From JAJTFW01 sp964584995 (lineage in GTDB: Bacteria; Bacteroidota; Bacteroidia; AKYH767-A; OLB10), in NCBI GenBank assembly GCA_964584995.1, contig CAZPCA010000003.1, forward strand, positions 1-48,614: DNA of 48,614 nucleotides. Direction: 5' to 3'. Each line of letters opens with the position of its first letter. Position 1 is the first letter of the stretch. Made by a program: the position numbers and the translations under genes. Positions 24,197 to 32,533 of this stretch are shown one piece after another. The notes below the pieces were generated by a model. It made no database searches. It worked only from the letters and a program-made list of their open reading frames with translations, and had not been told where the DNA came from.

Positions 24197-25789
24197 ATGC
24201 AGCGAAAAACTGATTTTCTGGTGATTGGGTCCGGTATAGCCGGATTGACCTATGCCCTGAAAGTGGCAGATATGGGTACTGTCACGATCATCACAAAGGT
24301 GAGCAGCGAGGAAACCAATACCAAGTATGCACAGGGGGGAATAGCAGCGGTGACGTATGCTCCGGATTCGGTAGAAAAACATATCGCCGACACGCTTTCT
24401 GCCGGGGATGGTCTTTGCGACGATGCCGTGGTGCATTTCGTCATATCGGAGGGTAAGCAGCGCATCCAGGAGCTGGTGAGCTGGGGTGCGGATTTCGATA
24501 AAGATGAATGGGGGCGTTTCGATCTTGCCAGGGAAGGGGGGCACAGCGAGTATAGGATTTTGCACCACAAAGACAGTACGGGAGCTGAAATCGAGCGAAC
24601 ATTGTTGGATCAGGTGGAGCGTCACCCGAACATTCAGGTGCATACTCATCTGTTCGCGGTCGATTTGATTACACAGCATCACTTGGGGGAGGAGGTCTCT
24701 AGAAGTACCGGTGGTATCGATTGCTTCGGTGCCTACGTACTGAATCTTCACACGGGGAAGGTTGAAACCATCCTGAGCCGGATCACGCTCATGGCTGCGG
24801 GTGGTGCCGGACAATTGTACCGTACCACGACCAATCCTTTGATCGCCACAGCCGATGGTATAGCGATGGTGTACCGGGCAAAGGGTACGGTCCGCGATAT
24901 GGAATTTATTCAATTCCATCCTACCGGACTCTACCACCCCGGTGAAACTCCCTGTTTTCTCATCTCCGAAGCCGTTAGGGGAGCCGGTGCTGTGCTCAGA
25001 AACCAGGAAGGAGCAGACTTCATGGGCGGGTACGACTCCAGGGGCTCGCTTGCACCGAGGGACATTGTGGCTCGCGCCATCGACCACGAGATAAAAGTCG
25101 CCGGAGCGGAACATGTGTATCTCGATTGTACATCCATACCCGAAAAGAGATTTCTCGAACATTTCCCGAATATTCATGCGAAATGCAGGAGTATAGGTAT
25201 TGATCCGGCTGCTGATTTTATCCCGGTAGCACCTGCTGCCCACTACCTCTGCGGAGGTATCAATGTGGATCACTACGGACGTACCGACATTCACCACCTT
25301 TACGCTGCAGGCGAGTGTGCCCGCACCGGCTTGCACGGTGCCAATAGGCTTGCATCCAATTCCCTGCTGGAAGCACTTGTCTTTGCGCACCGCGCAGCTC
25401 AGCGCAGTACAGACGAGCTGGCAGATACCGGTTTCAGGGTAGACATTCCGGAGTGGAACGCTGAGGGTACAAAAGCGCCCCGGGAAATGATTTTGATTAA
25501 CGAAAATCGTCGGGAGCTGCAGGCCATCATGAGCAATTACGTAGGAATCGTGAGAAGTCACCAGCGTTTGAAAAGAGCGATGGACCGGCTACGGATAATT
25601 TACGGAGAAACCGAGGCTTTGTACGAACGCACAACCGTTTCGCCGAATCTTTGTGAGTTAAGGAATATGATCAACGTGGCGTATCTTGTGGTGAAGGCCG
25701 CCATAGCTCGCAAAGAGAACAGAGGTCTTCATTACAATACGGATCTAGTCAATATGCAACGGAACATCGACAATGAACTGGCCGGTTGA
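24197..25789 (+). CDS. nadB: L-aspartate oxidase
   Basis: First step of de novo NAD synthesis: oxidises aspartate to iminoaspartate, using FAD. 530 residues from ATG 24197. FAD-binding DFLVIGSGIAGLTYALKVAD at the N-terminus, TKYAQGGIAAV (about 43-53), the active-site stretch EFIQFHPTGLYHPGE (about 236-250), the fumarate-reductase-like SLAPRDIVARAI (about 280-291) and GLHGANRLASNSLLEALVFAHR (about 377-398) identify NadB rather than succinate dehydrogenase flavoprotein. The 3' end overlaps the next gene by 17 nt. nadA and nadC are not in the window. Confidence 0.95.
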   Translation: MQRKTDFLVIGSGIAGLTYALKVADMGTVTIITKVSSEETNTKYAQGGIAAVTYAPDSVEKHIADTLSAGDGLCDDAVVHFVISEGKQRIQELVSWGADFDKDEWGRFDLAREGGHSEYRILHHKDSTGAEIERTLLDQVERHPNIQVHTHLFAVDLITQHHLGEEVSRSTGGIDCFGAYVLNLHTGKVETILSRITLMAAGGAGQLYRTTTNPLIATADGIAMVYRAKGTVRDMEFIQFHPTGLYHPGETPCFLISEAVRGAGAVLRNQEGADFMGGYDSRGSLAPRDIVARAIDHEIKVAGAEHVYLDCTSIPEKRFLEHFPNIHAKCRSIGIDPAADFIPVAPAAHYLCGGINVDHYGRTDIHHLYAAGECARTGLHGANRLASNSLLEALVFAHRAAQRSTDELADTGFRVDIPEWNAEGTKAPREMILINENRRELQAIMSNYVGIVRSHQRLKRAMDRLRIIYGETEALYERTTVSPNLCELRNMINVAYLVVKAAIARKENRGLHYNTDLVNMQRNIDNELAG

Positions 25790-26750
25790 TTTTGAATCAG
25801 TGAACGATGAGTCGTCATTTCAGCGGCGGGCTCTGGAAGTGTTCCGCTTGCAGGCAAGCGAAGTCAAAGTGTACGGCGATTATTTAAGTGCGCTCGGCAT
25901 CCGTCCGGAACTAATCACTACCTGGGAGGAGATTCCCTACTTGCCGGTCGAGTTGTTCAAAAAACATTCCGTGAGAAACGGAGAAGTGATACAGCAGGTA
26001 TTTTCCAGCAGCGGAACAACAGGCGAACGTTCACGGCACGAAGTGGTCGATTTGTCGATCTATGAAAGGAGTTTTACACTTGGCTTCCAGGGTTTTTATG
26101 GAGATATTTCGGAGTATTGCGTGCTGGCATTGCTGCCGGGCTACTACGAGAACTCCTCTTCTTCTTTGCTTTACATGGTTTCGAAGCTGATAGCCGGCAG
26201 CGGTCATGCGCTTAGCGGATACTTCGATTATGCGGATTTCAAGCGGCTGGCAGATGTGCTTGCTCTACTTAGAGAGAACGCGCAAAAGACCATCCTGTGG
26301 GGAGTCCCTTTCGCCTTGTTAGACTTTTGTGGGGAGCATGCGGTTGATTTTCCGGAGCTTATCGTTATGGAAACAGGTGGAATGAAGGGTCGGCGTAAAG
26401 AACTGGTGCGGGAGGATCTTCACCTCATTCTTCAAAAAGCGTTGAAGGTGCCTGAGGTACACTCCGAATACGGAATGACGGAACTGCTTTCGCAGGCCTA
26501 TTCACAGGGCCAAGGAGTCTATCGTTGTCCTTCCTGGATGCGCGTCAGGATCAGGGAAGTAAACGACCCATTCAGTTTCTGCAAAACCGGTAAGACCGGA
26601 GGCGTGTGTATCACCGATCTGGCCAATATACACTCATGTGCATTCATCGCTGTACAGGATCTTGGCAGGTTGGGGGAGGATGGCAGCTTCGAAGTGTTAG
26701 GACGTTTCGACAGTGCCGACCAGCGGGGTTGTAATCTTATGGTAGAATGA
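25773..26750 (+). CDS. LuxE/PaaK-like acyl-activating protein
   Basis: 325 residues resembling acyl-protein synthetase LuxE within the adenylate-forming superfamily. Motifs: the P-loop-like SSSGTTGERSRHEV (about residues 73-86), a second ATP-site segment METGGMKGRRKELVRED (about 193-209), and HSEYGMTELLSQAYS (about 229-243), which is the adenylation A5-type motif. Truncation of the C-terminal domain is normal for LuxE-like proteins. LuxE activates fatty acids as AMP esters and holds them as thioesters, but no reductase partner (LuxC/LuxD) lies nearby, so the substrate is unknown. It overlaps nadB by 17 nt in another frame and is cotranscribed with it. Confidence 0.82.
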   Translation: MNWPVDFESVNDESSFQRRALEVFRLQASEVKVYGDYLSALGIRPELITTWEEIPYLPVELFKKHSVRNGEVIQQVFSSSGTTGERSRHEVVDLSIYERSFTLGFQGFYGDISEYCVLALLPGYYENSSSSLLYMVSKLIAGSGHALSGYFDYADFKRLADVLALLRENAQKTILWGVPFALLDFCGEHAVDFPELIVMETGGMKGRRKELVREDLHLILQKALKVPEVHSEYGMTELLSQAYSQGQGVYRCPSWMRVRIREVNDPFSFCKTGKTGGVCITDLANIHSCAFIAVQDLGRLGEDGSFEVLGRFDSADQRGCNLMVE

Positions 26751-26903
26751 AAAACAATGTAAATCGAAACTTTCTGCCTGGTTTTCAGTTTAAATCGCTG
26801 GTGGAAAACAATCTGTATAACAGTTCAGCGGCTCTTTTATCCCGTTTGTCCCCGTCTATTCGCTGTTCGGTTCTAAAATGTCCTAAATGAGCGTGACCAG
26901 GAT

Positions 26904-26911
26904 TAACTTTG
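26904..26911 (+). promoter_or_regulatory. -7 promoter element (TAACTTTG) for the glycosylphosphotransferase gene
   Basis: Perfect TAnnTTTG, 19 nt before the ATG at 26931, in the 180-nt gap after the LuxE-like gene. Nothing else was recognised in that gap. Confidence 0.6.
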
Positions 26912-26930
26912 ATTTTCATTGTCGAAGACT

Positions 26931-28179
26931 ATGGGTGTAGGCTATTCCCGTTACCTGAAGTCGATTTACATGGTAATCGATTTCCTCCTGCTGAACCTGG
27001 CGTTTTGCGGCGTGAGCTTTTACTTCAAATGGCCTGATCTTCGTGCGGACTCCAATTTCCTGGCGCAGTTCCTCTATATCAATTTGTTCTGGTCGGTCAC
27101 CATCAGCATCGTCAGGGTGCATGAGATAGATCGCGGACTAAGATTCGAGCAGTTGTTCGCCCGTTTTCTGCGGGCCTTCGGTATGTTCAGTATTCTGCTG
27201 ATTACCTTTTTGTATTTCCTGGATACAGTCTTCATACCTGTTTTTCATGTCGAAATCAAAATACTTGTATGGGGTCTATTATTCCTCTCCTGGAGGACTT
27301 TATTTGCATACCTCATCAACTTCCTACGTCGACGGGGGATGAATTACCGAAAGGTGATCATTGTAGGTAACGGACAACCGGCAAGGGAGATGATTCGCTT
27401 TTTTCAGAAGCATCCTGAACTGGGGTATCGGTTACAAGGTGTTTTCTCCGACGAAAAGTCACTCAGTTTGCCAGAATTCGTCACAGGCAGTGTATCGGAT
27501 GCCAAGCCGTATGCACTGGAGCAAAAAATCGATGAAATTTATTGTTCATTATCCGGATTACAAGTGGATCAGGTTACAGACCTCCTGAATTTCGCGGACA
27601 ATAACCTGATACGTTTCAAGGTCATTCCTGATTTCAGGGGATTTTTGAGTCGTAAAATCACGATTGATTTCTATGACCTTATTCCGGTCATCAGCATGCG
27701 CAAGGAGCCTCTTCAGAACACCTTGAACAGAATGGTGAAAAGAGCCTTCGACATCGTTTTCTCCTTGTTGGTCATCNNNNNNNNNNNNNNNNNNNNNNNN
27801 NNNNNNNNNNNNNNNNNNNNNNNNNNNNNNNNNNNNNNNNNNNNNNNNNNNNNNNNNNNNNNNNNNNNNNNNNNNNCAGTTTTACAATGCGTTGATTGGA
27901 AACATGTCTGTGGTTGGTCCCCGGCCGCACATGCTCAGGCATACAGAAGAATACTCCAAGCTCATCGATAAGTTCATGGTGCGGCAATTGGTGAAGCCGG
28001 GGGTTACCGGGTGGGCGCAGGTCCACGGCTACCGCGGAGACACCAGAAACAGCTTGCTGATGGAGAAGCGGGTGGAATACGATGTATGGTATCTGGAAAA
28101 CTGGTCACTGTTGCTGGATATTAAAATCGTAGTCATCACAGCGTGGCAGGTAATATCCAGTAAATATACCGGCGAATAA
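26931..28179 (+). CDS. Undecaprenyl-phosphate sugar phosphotransferase (WcaJ-like), interrupted by an assembly gap
   Basis: Starts polysaccharide synthesis by transferring a sugar-1-phosphate from UDP-sugar to undecaprenyl phosphate. N-terminal half (26931-27776): membrane helices (LKSIYMVIDFLLLNLAFCGVS onward), then a cytoplasmic Rossmann-like segment VIIVGNGQPAREMIRFF. It reaches the start of the catalytic domain (VKRAFDIVFSLLVI) and meets 100 N. After the gap the frame resumes with QFYNALIGNMSVVGPRP and GVTGWAQVHGYRG, which are the diagnostic C-terminal motifs, and ends ISSKYTGE. The real sequence must be a multiple of 3 long for the gene to be intact; 100 is not. The piece around the gap (catalytic Asp/Glu motifs) cannot be seen. 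Start at ATG 26931, not the TTG at 26919. Confidence 0.88.
27777..27876. other. Assembly gap (100 N)
   Basis: Exactly 100 N, the usual placeholder for a gap of unknown length. It falls inside the sugar phosphotransferase gene. From family alignment in memory about 75-80 residues (roughly 230-240 nt) are missing, so the placeholder is probably too short. Confidence 0.95.
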
Positions 28180-28230
28180 TCCTTCCTTCCCTCTGTTTTC
28201 TTGTTTTGGTTTCCGTAAATTCGCGGTCCG

Positions 28231-29121
28231 ATGGAACAGCAGGTGCTCTTGCCGAAATCTAACGCATTGACTGCCAAGATTTCTGATTACGCTCAGTTCG
28301 CTAAAATGCGTTTGGCCACCTTGGTGGTTTTTTCTGCTGCCATGGCGTTTCTCACGGCCCCGGGTCCAGTGGATTGGTTCAGGTTTCTGATGCTCATTGT
28401 AGGAGGGGTGCTGACCACGGCTTCTGCAAACGGTTTCAACCAGGTGATCGAGAAAGATCTGGATAAACTCATGGACCGTACCGCTTCTCGTCCGATCCCC
28501 GATGGTCGCATGACGGTCCAGGAAGGTTGGATGGCCGGTGTGGTGTTCGGACTGCTCGGGGTGTTCATTTTGGGGTGGTTCCTGAACCTCAGCAGTGGCC
28601 TTTTAGGGTTGTTGTCAATCATTCTCTACACATCGGCCTATACGCCGATGAAAAGACGTTCTCCCTTTGCCGTGTTCATAGGAGCCATACCCGGAGCCAT
28701 CCCGCCCTTGCTGGGATGGGTGGCTGCTACCGGAGCGTTCAACGTCGGAGGGTGGCTGCTTTTCAGTATTCAGTTCCTTTGGCAGTTCCCGCATTTCTGG
28801 GCCATCGCCTGGGTGCTTGACGATGATTACCGCAAGGCGGGATTCAAAATGTTGCCCACGGGAGGGCGTGACAAGGATACAGCCTTTCAGGCATTGCTCT
28901 ACACATTCAGTCTACTACCTTTGGGATTAATGCCCTATGTTGTTGGGTTGTCCGGTATGGTGGCCGTAGTCATTACCCTGGTGGTCAGTTTGTATTTCCT
29001 GGTATTGGCTTACGGACTGTTCAGCAAATGCGACATGTCCTCAGCCCGGAAACTGATGTTCGGCTCATTTGTCTACCTGCCGGTGGTACAAATAGCCCTG
29101 GCAATCGATAAAATTGGATAA
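28231..29121 (+). CDS. ctaB: Protoheme IX farnesyltransferase (heme O synthase)
   Basis: Adds a farnesyl group to haem b to make haem O for the terminal oxidase. 296 residues with about nine membrane helices. The prenyl-diphosphate-binding aspartates are in NGFNQVIEKDLDKLMDRTASRP (two overlapping conserved motifs, about residues 70-90), and a second conserved region is YTPMKRRSPFAVFIGAIPGAIPPLLGW (about 136-162). It also goes by cyoE. It leads the oxidase cluster; the next gene starts 2 nt after its stop. A one-mismatch -7 element (TAAATTCG, 28216-28223) is 7 nt before the ATG. Confidence 0.95.
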   Translation: MEQQVLLPKSNALTAKISDYAQFAKMRLATLVVFSAAMAFLTAPGPVDWFRFLMLIVGGVLTTASANGFNQVIEKDLDKLMDRTASRPIPDGRMTVQEGWMAGVVFGLLGVFILGWFLNLSSGLLGLLSIILYTSAYTPMKRRSPFAVFIGAIPGAIPPLLGWVAATGAFNVGGWLLFSIQFLWQFPHFWAIAWVLDDDYRKAGFKMLPTGGRDKDTAFQALLYTFSLLPLGLMPYVVGLSGMVAVVITLVVSLYFLVLAYGLFSKCDMSSARKLMFGSFVYLPVVQIALAIDKIG

Positions 29122-29123
29122 AT

Positions 29124-29702
29124 ATGGAATTGGCGGAAAATCAATTGGCACAACAAAAGAAAATCAGCACGCAGAAGATTCTGCTGGGTCTGGGGATTGC
29201 CAGTATCATCATGTTGTTTGCCGGCTTAACTTCCGGCTATATCGTTCGACAGGCGGAGGGTAACTGGAAGTATTTTGAATTGCCCACGGTATTTTATGTT
29301 TCCTCCGCACTCATTCTGCTGAGCAGCCTTACTATGCATCTAGGGCTGGCTGCCGTGAAGAAGGATGACGGCGAAGGACTTAAACGTTACCTGCTCTTGA
29401 CCCTCGGTTTGGGACTTGGCTTCGTTTTTACCCAATTTCTGGGTTGGAATGAATTGGTAGCCAATGGGGTTTATTTTGTGGATAAATCCACACCATCGGG
29501 TTCTTTCTTTTTCGCTATCACAGGTCTGCACCTGGCCCACCTCTTTTTCGGCCTGCTGGGTCTGCTCGTTACCAATGCAAAGGCCATCCGTCGGCGCTAT
29601 CATTCAGGGGATTACCTCGGCGTTTCCCTTTGTGCAATTTATTGGCACTTTCTCGACGGGCTTTGGATATATTTATTTGTATTTTTGGCCGTCTATCGTT
29701 AA
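29124..29702 (+). CDS. Cytochrome c oxidase subunit III (short paralogue)
   Basis: 192 residues, five hydrophobic helices, matching the haem-copper oxidase subunit III family: KILLGLGIASIIMLFAGLTSGYIVR at the N-terminus, FFAITGLHLAHLFFGLLGLL (about 128-147) with the conserved histidine pair, and YWHFLDGLWIYLFVFLAVYR at the C-terminus. Subunit III stabilises the catalytic subunit and lipid/oxygen channel. It is followed by a second, longer subunit III. Catalytic subunits I and II are not in the window. Confidence 0.92.
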   Translation: MELAENQLAQQKKISTQKILLGLGIASIIMLFAGLTSGYIVRQAEGNWKYFELPTVFYVSSALILLSSLTMHLGLAAVKKDDGEGLKRYLLLTLGLGLGFVFTQFLGWNELVANGVYFVDKSTPSGSFFFAITGLHLAHLFFGLLGLLVTNAKAIRRRYHSGDYLGVSLCAIYWHFLDGLWIYLFVFLAVYR

Positions 29703-29732
29703 GTCTAAAACCAAATTCTGATACTTTAAAGT

Positions 29733-30575
29733 ATGGCTGCAGAAGCTACAATGACACAGGAAAACCGTGCCTCCGGCTTATGGAACGGAGGTCGTTCCCC
29801 CTTCAACGTGAGCTGGGGAAAAATGATGATGTGGTTCTTCCTGGTTTCCGATGCCTTCACCTTCTCCACCTTGATTATTGCCTATGGCGCTATGCGTCAT
29901 CGCTTTGCAGAGGTGTGGCCCAAGGCGAATGATGTGTTCACGCATTTCCCCTTCGTGGAAGGACATATTCCATTGGCGTATGTAGGTCTGATGACCTTCA
30001 TCCTCATCATGAGCTCTGTGACCATGGTGCTCGCCGTGGATGCGGGCCATCGTCGCGATAACAACGGAGTGGCCTTGTGGTTGTTCCTCACCATCATTGG
30101 GGGCTTTATGTTTTTGGGTTCTCAGGCTTGGGAATGGTACCATTTCATCCACGGTACCGAAGCCGGTGCTTACCAGACCGCTGACGGAACCATATACCGT
30201 GATGCCATCAATGCCTACGAACTGCACGCTGAAAAACCACCTGCAGGTTCCCTGATCACCACCGATTATCAGCTGATCACTGATAAAGCGAAAGTGGAGG
30301 AGATTAAGAGTAAGGCGGAGCACTTCCACGGTGCCAACCTCACGCGCAACGAGTACGGTCACCCCCTCTTCGCCGATTTCTTTTTCTTTATCACCGGTTT
30401 CCATGGCTTCCACGTTTTCTCGGGAGTGATGATCAATATTATTATTTGGCTCAACGTGTTGGCCGGCGTCTACAAGCGCAGGGGGCATTACGAGCACATT
30501 GAAAAAACCGGTCTTTACTGGCACTTTGTAGACTTGGTGTGGGTATTCGTATTCACCTTCTTCTATCTTGTATAA
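29733..30575 (+). CDS. Cytochrome c oxidase subunit III (long paralogue)
   Basis: 280 residues. The same helical plan as the preceding gene (FFLVSDAFTFSTLIIAYGAMR; GFHGFHVFSGVMINIIIWLN; LYWHFVDLVWVFVFTFFYLV). A roughly 70-residue hydrophilic insertion between helices (about 145-215: HGTEAGAYQTADGTIYRDAI onward) sets it apart and likely faces the periplasm. Two unequal subunit III genes in tandem are characteristic of Bacteroidota caa3/aa3-type oxidase clusters, as I recall. Confidence 0.92.
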   Translation: MAAEATMTQENRASGLWNGGRSPFNVSWGKMMMWFFLVSDAFTFSTLIIAYGAMRHRFAEVWPKANDVFTHFPFVEGHIPLAYVGLMTFILIMSSVTMVLAVDAGHRRDNNGVALWLFLTIIGGFMFLGSQAWEWYHFIHGTEAGAYQTADGTIYRDAINAYELHAEKPPAGSLITTDYQLITDKAKVEEIKSKAEHFHGANLTRNEYGHPLFADFFFFITGFHGFHVFSGVMINIIIWLNVLAGVYKRRGHYEHIEKTGLYWHFVDLVWVFVFTFFYLV

Positions 30576-30600
30576 CCTCACGAACGACGACTGAAATAAT

Positions 30601-30966
30601 ATGGCAGATCAGCATTCAAAACACCACGGTTATTATACCGGAGATATCCATAATCAATTCGTAGAGGAGCATTACGATCCCAAGAACCGCTCGGTCATTT
30701 GGCGTACATTCTGGATTCTGCTCTTCATCACCATCTTTGAAGTAGCAATTGCTTTTGCGCCTATCTCCAAATTCATCCTGATGATCACCTTTATTGTGCT
30801 CACCCTGGTGAAGGCCTATTTCATTGTTGCTTTCTTTATGCACCTCAAGCACGAAAAAATCAGTTTCGCCTATACCATCATTCTCCCCTTCGTCCTGATT
30901 GTATACCTTATCGGTATGGCCTTGGCAGAAGGGAGCTTCCTGAACCTCTGGGACCGCCTTTTCTAA
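30601..30966 (+). CDS. Cytochrome c oxidase subunit IV family protein
   Basis: 121 residues with three membrane helices (about 37-55, 60-82, 91-110) after a histidine-rich cytoplasmic N-terminus (HSKHHGYYTGDIHNQF). The helix motif TLVKAYFIVAFFMHLKHEK is typical of the subunit IV/CyoD family of small prokaryotic oxidase subunits, which assist assembly. Starts 25 nt after the long subunit III gene. Confidence 0.9.
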   Translation: MADQHSKHHGYYTGDIHNQFVEEHYDPKNRSVIWRTFWILLFITIFEVAIAFAPISKFILMITFIVLTLVKAYFIVAFFMHLKHEKISFAYTIILPFVLIVYLIGMALAEGSFLNLWDRLF

Positions 30967-30976
30967 GGACTGATTC

Positions 30977-31654
30977 GTGAAAAAAGTTGTTGTTCTTGCA
31001 CTGATTTTAATAGTGCCCTCTGTAGCCTACCTTCTGCTGCAGACAGGAAACAACACTTACAAGAAAATGGACATCCTGGGACCGAAAGAGCCGGTCCGTA
31101 AAACCGTCAACGGTAAAGAAGTGGTGGACACCATTTACCATACCGTCGGCGGTTTTTCTTTGCTCGATGCCGACAGTAACTCCGTCAACCAGTCCATCAC
31201 AGAGGGAAAAATATACGTCGCCGACTTCTTCTTTTCGACCTGTAAAACCATTTGTCCTAAAATGAGCAATCAGCTCATGCGCGTTCAGCACAAGTTCGCT
31301 GACGCCGATGATGTGGTCATCCTCTCGTTCACGGTGGATCCTGACAATGACACCCCTTCCCGTTTACGTGCCTATGCGAACAAGCATAAGGCGCAGAAGG
31401 GGAAGTGGTATTTCCTGACCGGCGAGAAAGACAGTATTTACAATTTAGCTCGCAATAGTTATTTCCTCAATGCGATGGAAGACGCAAGCAGTGGAGAGGG
31501 ATTCCTGCATTCAGAACAGTTTCTCCTCATCGACAAGGAAAAACATATCCGCGGCATTTACGATGGCACCAATCATTTTGAGGTGAAAAAGCTGATGGAA
31601 GACATTGCAGTGCTTCAAAAAGAATACCAGGACGGTGCAAAGGTAAAACCCTGA
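30977..31654 (+). CDS. SCO family copper chaperone
   Basis: 225 residues starting at GTG (30977). One N-terminal membrane anchor (about 3-20), then a thioredoxin-like periplasmic domain. Copper ligands are visible: the CKTICPKM cysteines (CxxxC, about residues 90-97) and the conserved histidine in LHSEQFLLID (about 175). SCO proteins deliver copper to the Cu-A site of oxidase subunit II or keep its cysteines reduced. Its place after subunits III and IV supports this role. The GTG start is chosen because the anchor begins there directly. Confidence 0.93.
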   Translation: MKKVVVLALILIVPSVAYLLLQTGNNTYKKMDILGPKEPVRKTVNGKEVVDTIYHTVGGFSLLDADSNSVNQSITEGKIYVADFFFSTCKTICPKMSNQLMRVQHKFADADDVVILSFTVDPDNDTPSRLRAYANKHKAQKGKWYFLTGEKDSIYNLARNSYFLNAMEDASSGEGFLHSEQFLLIDKEKHIRGIYDGTNHFEVKKLMEDIAVLQKEYQDGAKVKP

Positions 31655-31678
31655 TACTGTTCAGTGTGTTAACGTTAC

Positions 31679-32227
31679 ATGGATACTGCCGATAAACCCG
31701 CTGAAAAGAAAGTGTTCCGCCTGATCATGGCACTTTCAGTACTGGTATTTTTGCTGGTACTGCTGCTCGACAGCAAAATACTGCCACGTCCTGCCGAGCT
31801 ACCCGCATTTGCAGCCTGGCTGCCTCGACTCAATGCACTGATCAATGCCTCCTGCACGGTGCTCTTGATTTTATCGTTTAGGGCCATTCGCAGAAAGAAC
31901 GTTGCGTTGCACAAGAAACTGAACCTGACCACATTCGTTCTCTCAAGCATTTTCCTGTTGTCCTATGTGACCTATCACTGGATGAGCCCGGAAACCTCTT
32001 TCCCGACGGACAATCCCTTGCGACCAATTTATCTTGTCATCTTGATCAGCCACATCGTTTTAGCAGCGATAGTGCTGCCCCTGATTTTGCTTTCTTTTTG
32101 GTATGGTTTGACGGGTCAGGTGCAGAAGCACAGGAAGCTGGTTCGTTTCTCTTTTCCGGTCTGGCTGTACGTCACCACAACGGGGGTGATTGTCTACCTT
32201 ATGATCTCCCCTTATTATACATTTTAA
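31679..32227 (+). CDS. DUF420 membrane protein
   Basis: 182 residues with about five membrane helices. Matches the DUF420 pattern: PRLNALINASCTVLLILSFRAIRRKNVALHKKLN (about 49-82), SYVTYHW (about 96-102), the conserved histidine in LISHIVLAAIVLPLILLSFWYGL (about 121-143), and HRKLVRFSFPVWLYVTTTGVIVYLM. Relatives accompany cytochrome oxidase genes and are thought to be assembly factors (the Bacillus CtaM group), but the role here is inferred from position. Confidence 0.88.
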   Translation: MDTADKPAEKKVFRLIMALSVLVFLLVLLLDSKILPRPAELPAFAAWLPRLNALINASCTVLLILSFRAIRRKNVALHKKLNLTTFVLSSIFLLSYVTYHWMSPETSFPTDNPLRPIYLVILISHIVLAAIVLPLILLSFWYGLTGQVQKHRKLVRFSFPVWLYVTTTGVIVYLMISPYYTF

Positions 32228-32252
32228 CTTGTAGAAAAGCTGTGGTGCTTCG

Positions 32253-32260
32253 TACATTTG
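32253..32260 (+). promoter_or_regulatory. -7 promoter element (TACATTTG) before the small CSMC protein gene
   Basis: Perfect TAnnTTTG with TTG 21 nt upstream (32229-32231), 17 nt before the ATG at 32278. It suggests the last gene of the oxidase cluster can be expressed on its own. Confidence 0.5.
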
Positions 32261-32277
32261 CATCTCAATCTGTGGTC

Positions 32278-32517
32278 ATGAAAAAAGCCTTGGTTCTCGG
32301 TTTATTCTTCCTCTGCATCGCTCTTGCAAACGAATCCCACGCACAATGTTCCATGTGCAGACGTGTGGCGGAATCCAACCTGGAAGCAGGGGAGAAGAAA
32401 GCCCGTGGATTGAATACAGGCATTCTCTACCTGATGTCCTTGCCTTACCTGATGGGCGGCGTGGCAGGCTACCTTTGGTGGAAGAACAACAAAAAAACAT
32501 CTTCCTCAGGGCACTGA
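32278..32517 (+). CDS. Small conserved CSMC membrane protein of the oxidase cluster
   Basis: 79 residues: signal peptide (MKKALVLGLFFLCIALANESHAQ), then a CSMC motif right at the mature N-terminus, a short hydrophilic stretch, and one C-terminal helix (GILYLMSLPYLMGGVAGYLWW) followed by lysines. The topology places the cysteine pair outside the cytoplasmic membrane. Similar short proteins stand near DUF420 and oxidase genes in Bacteroidota, as I recall; function unknown. The C-x-x-C could carry a metal or redox disulfide, so a part in oxidase copper or haem delivery is a fair guess only. Confidence 0.8.
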   Translation: MKKALVLGLFFLCIALANESHAQCSMCRRVAESNLEAGEKKARGLNTGILYLMSLPYLMGGVAGYLWWKNNKKTSSSGH

Positions 32518-32533
32518 TTTTTGGGGCCTGCGT

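Noticed and set aside
24191..25561. A 456-codon minus-strand frame opposite nadB
   Set aside because: It lies wholly within a well-supported gene, and its product shows only the Cys/His/Arg-rich composition typical of antisense frames.
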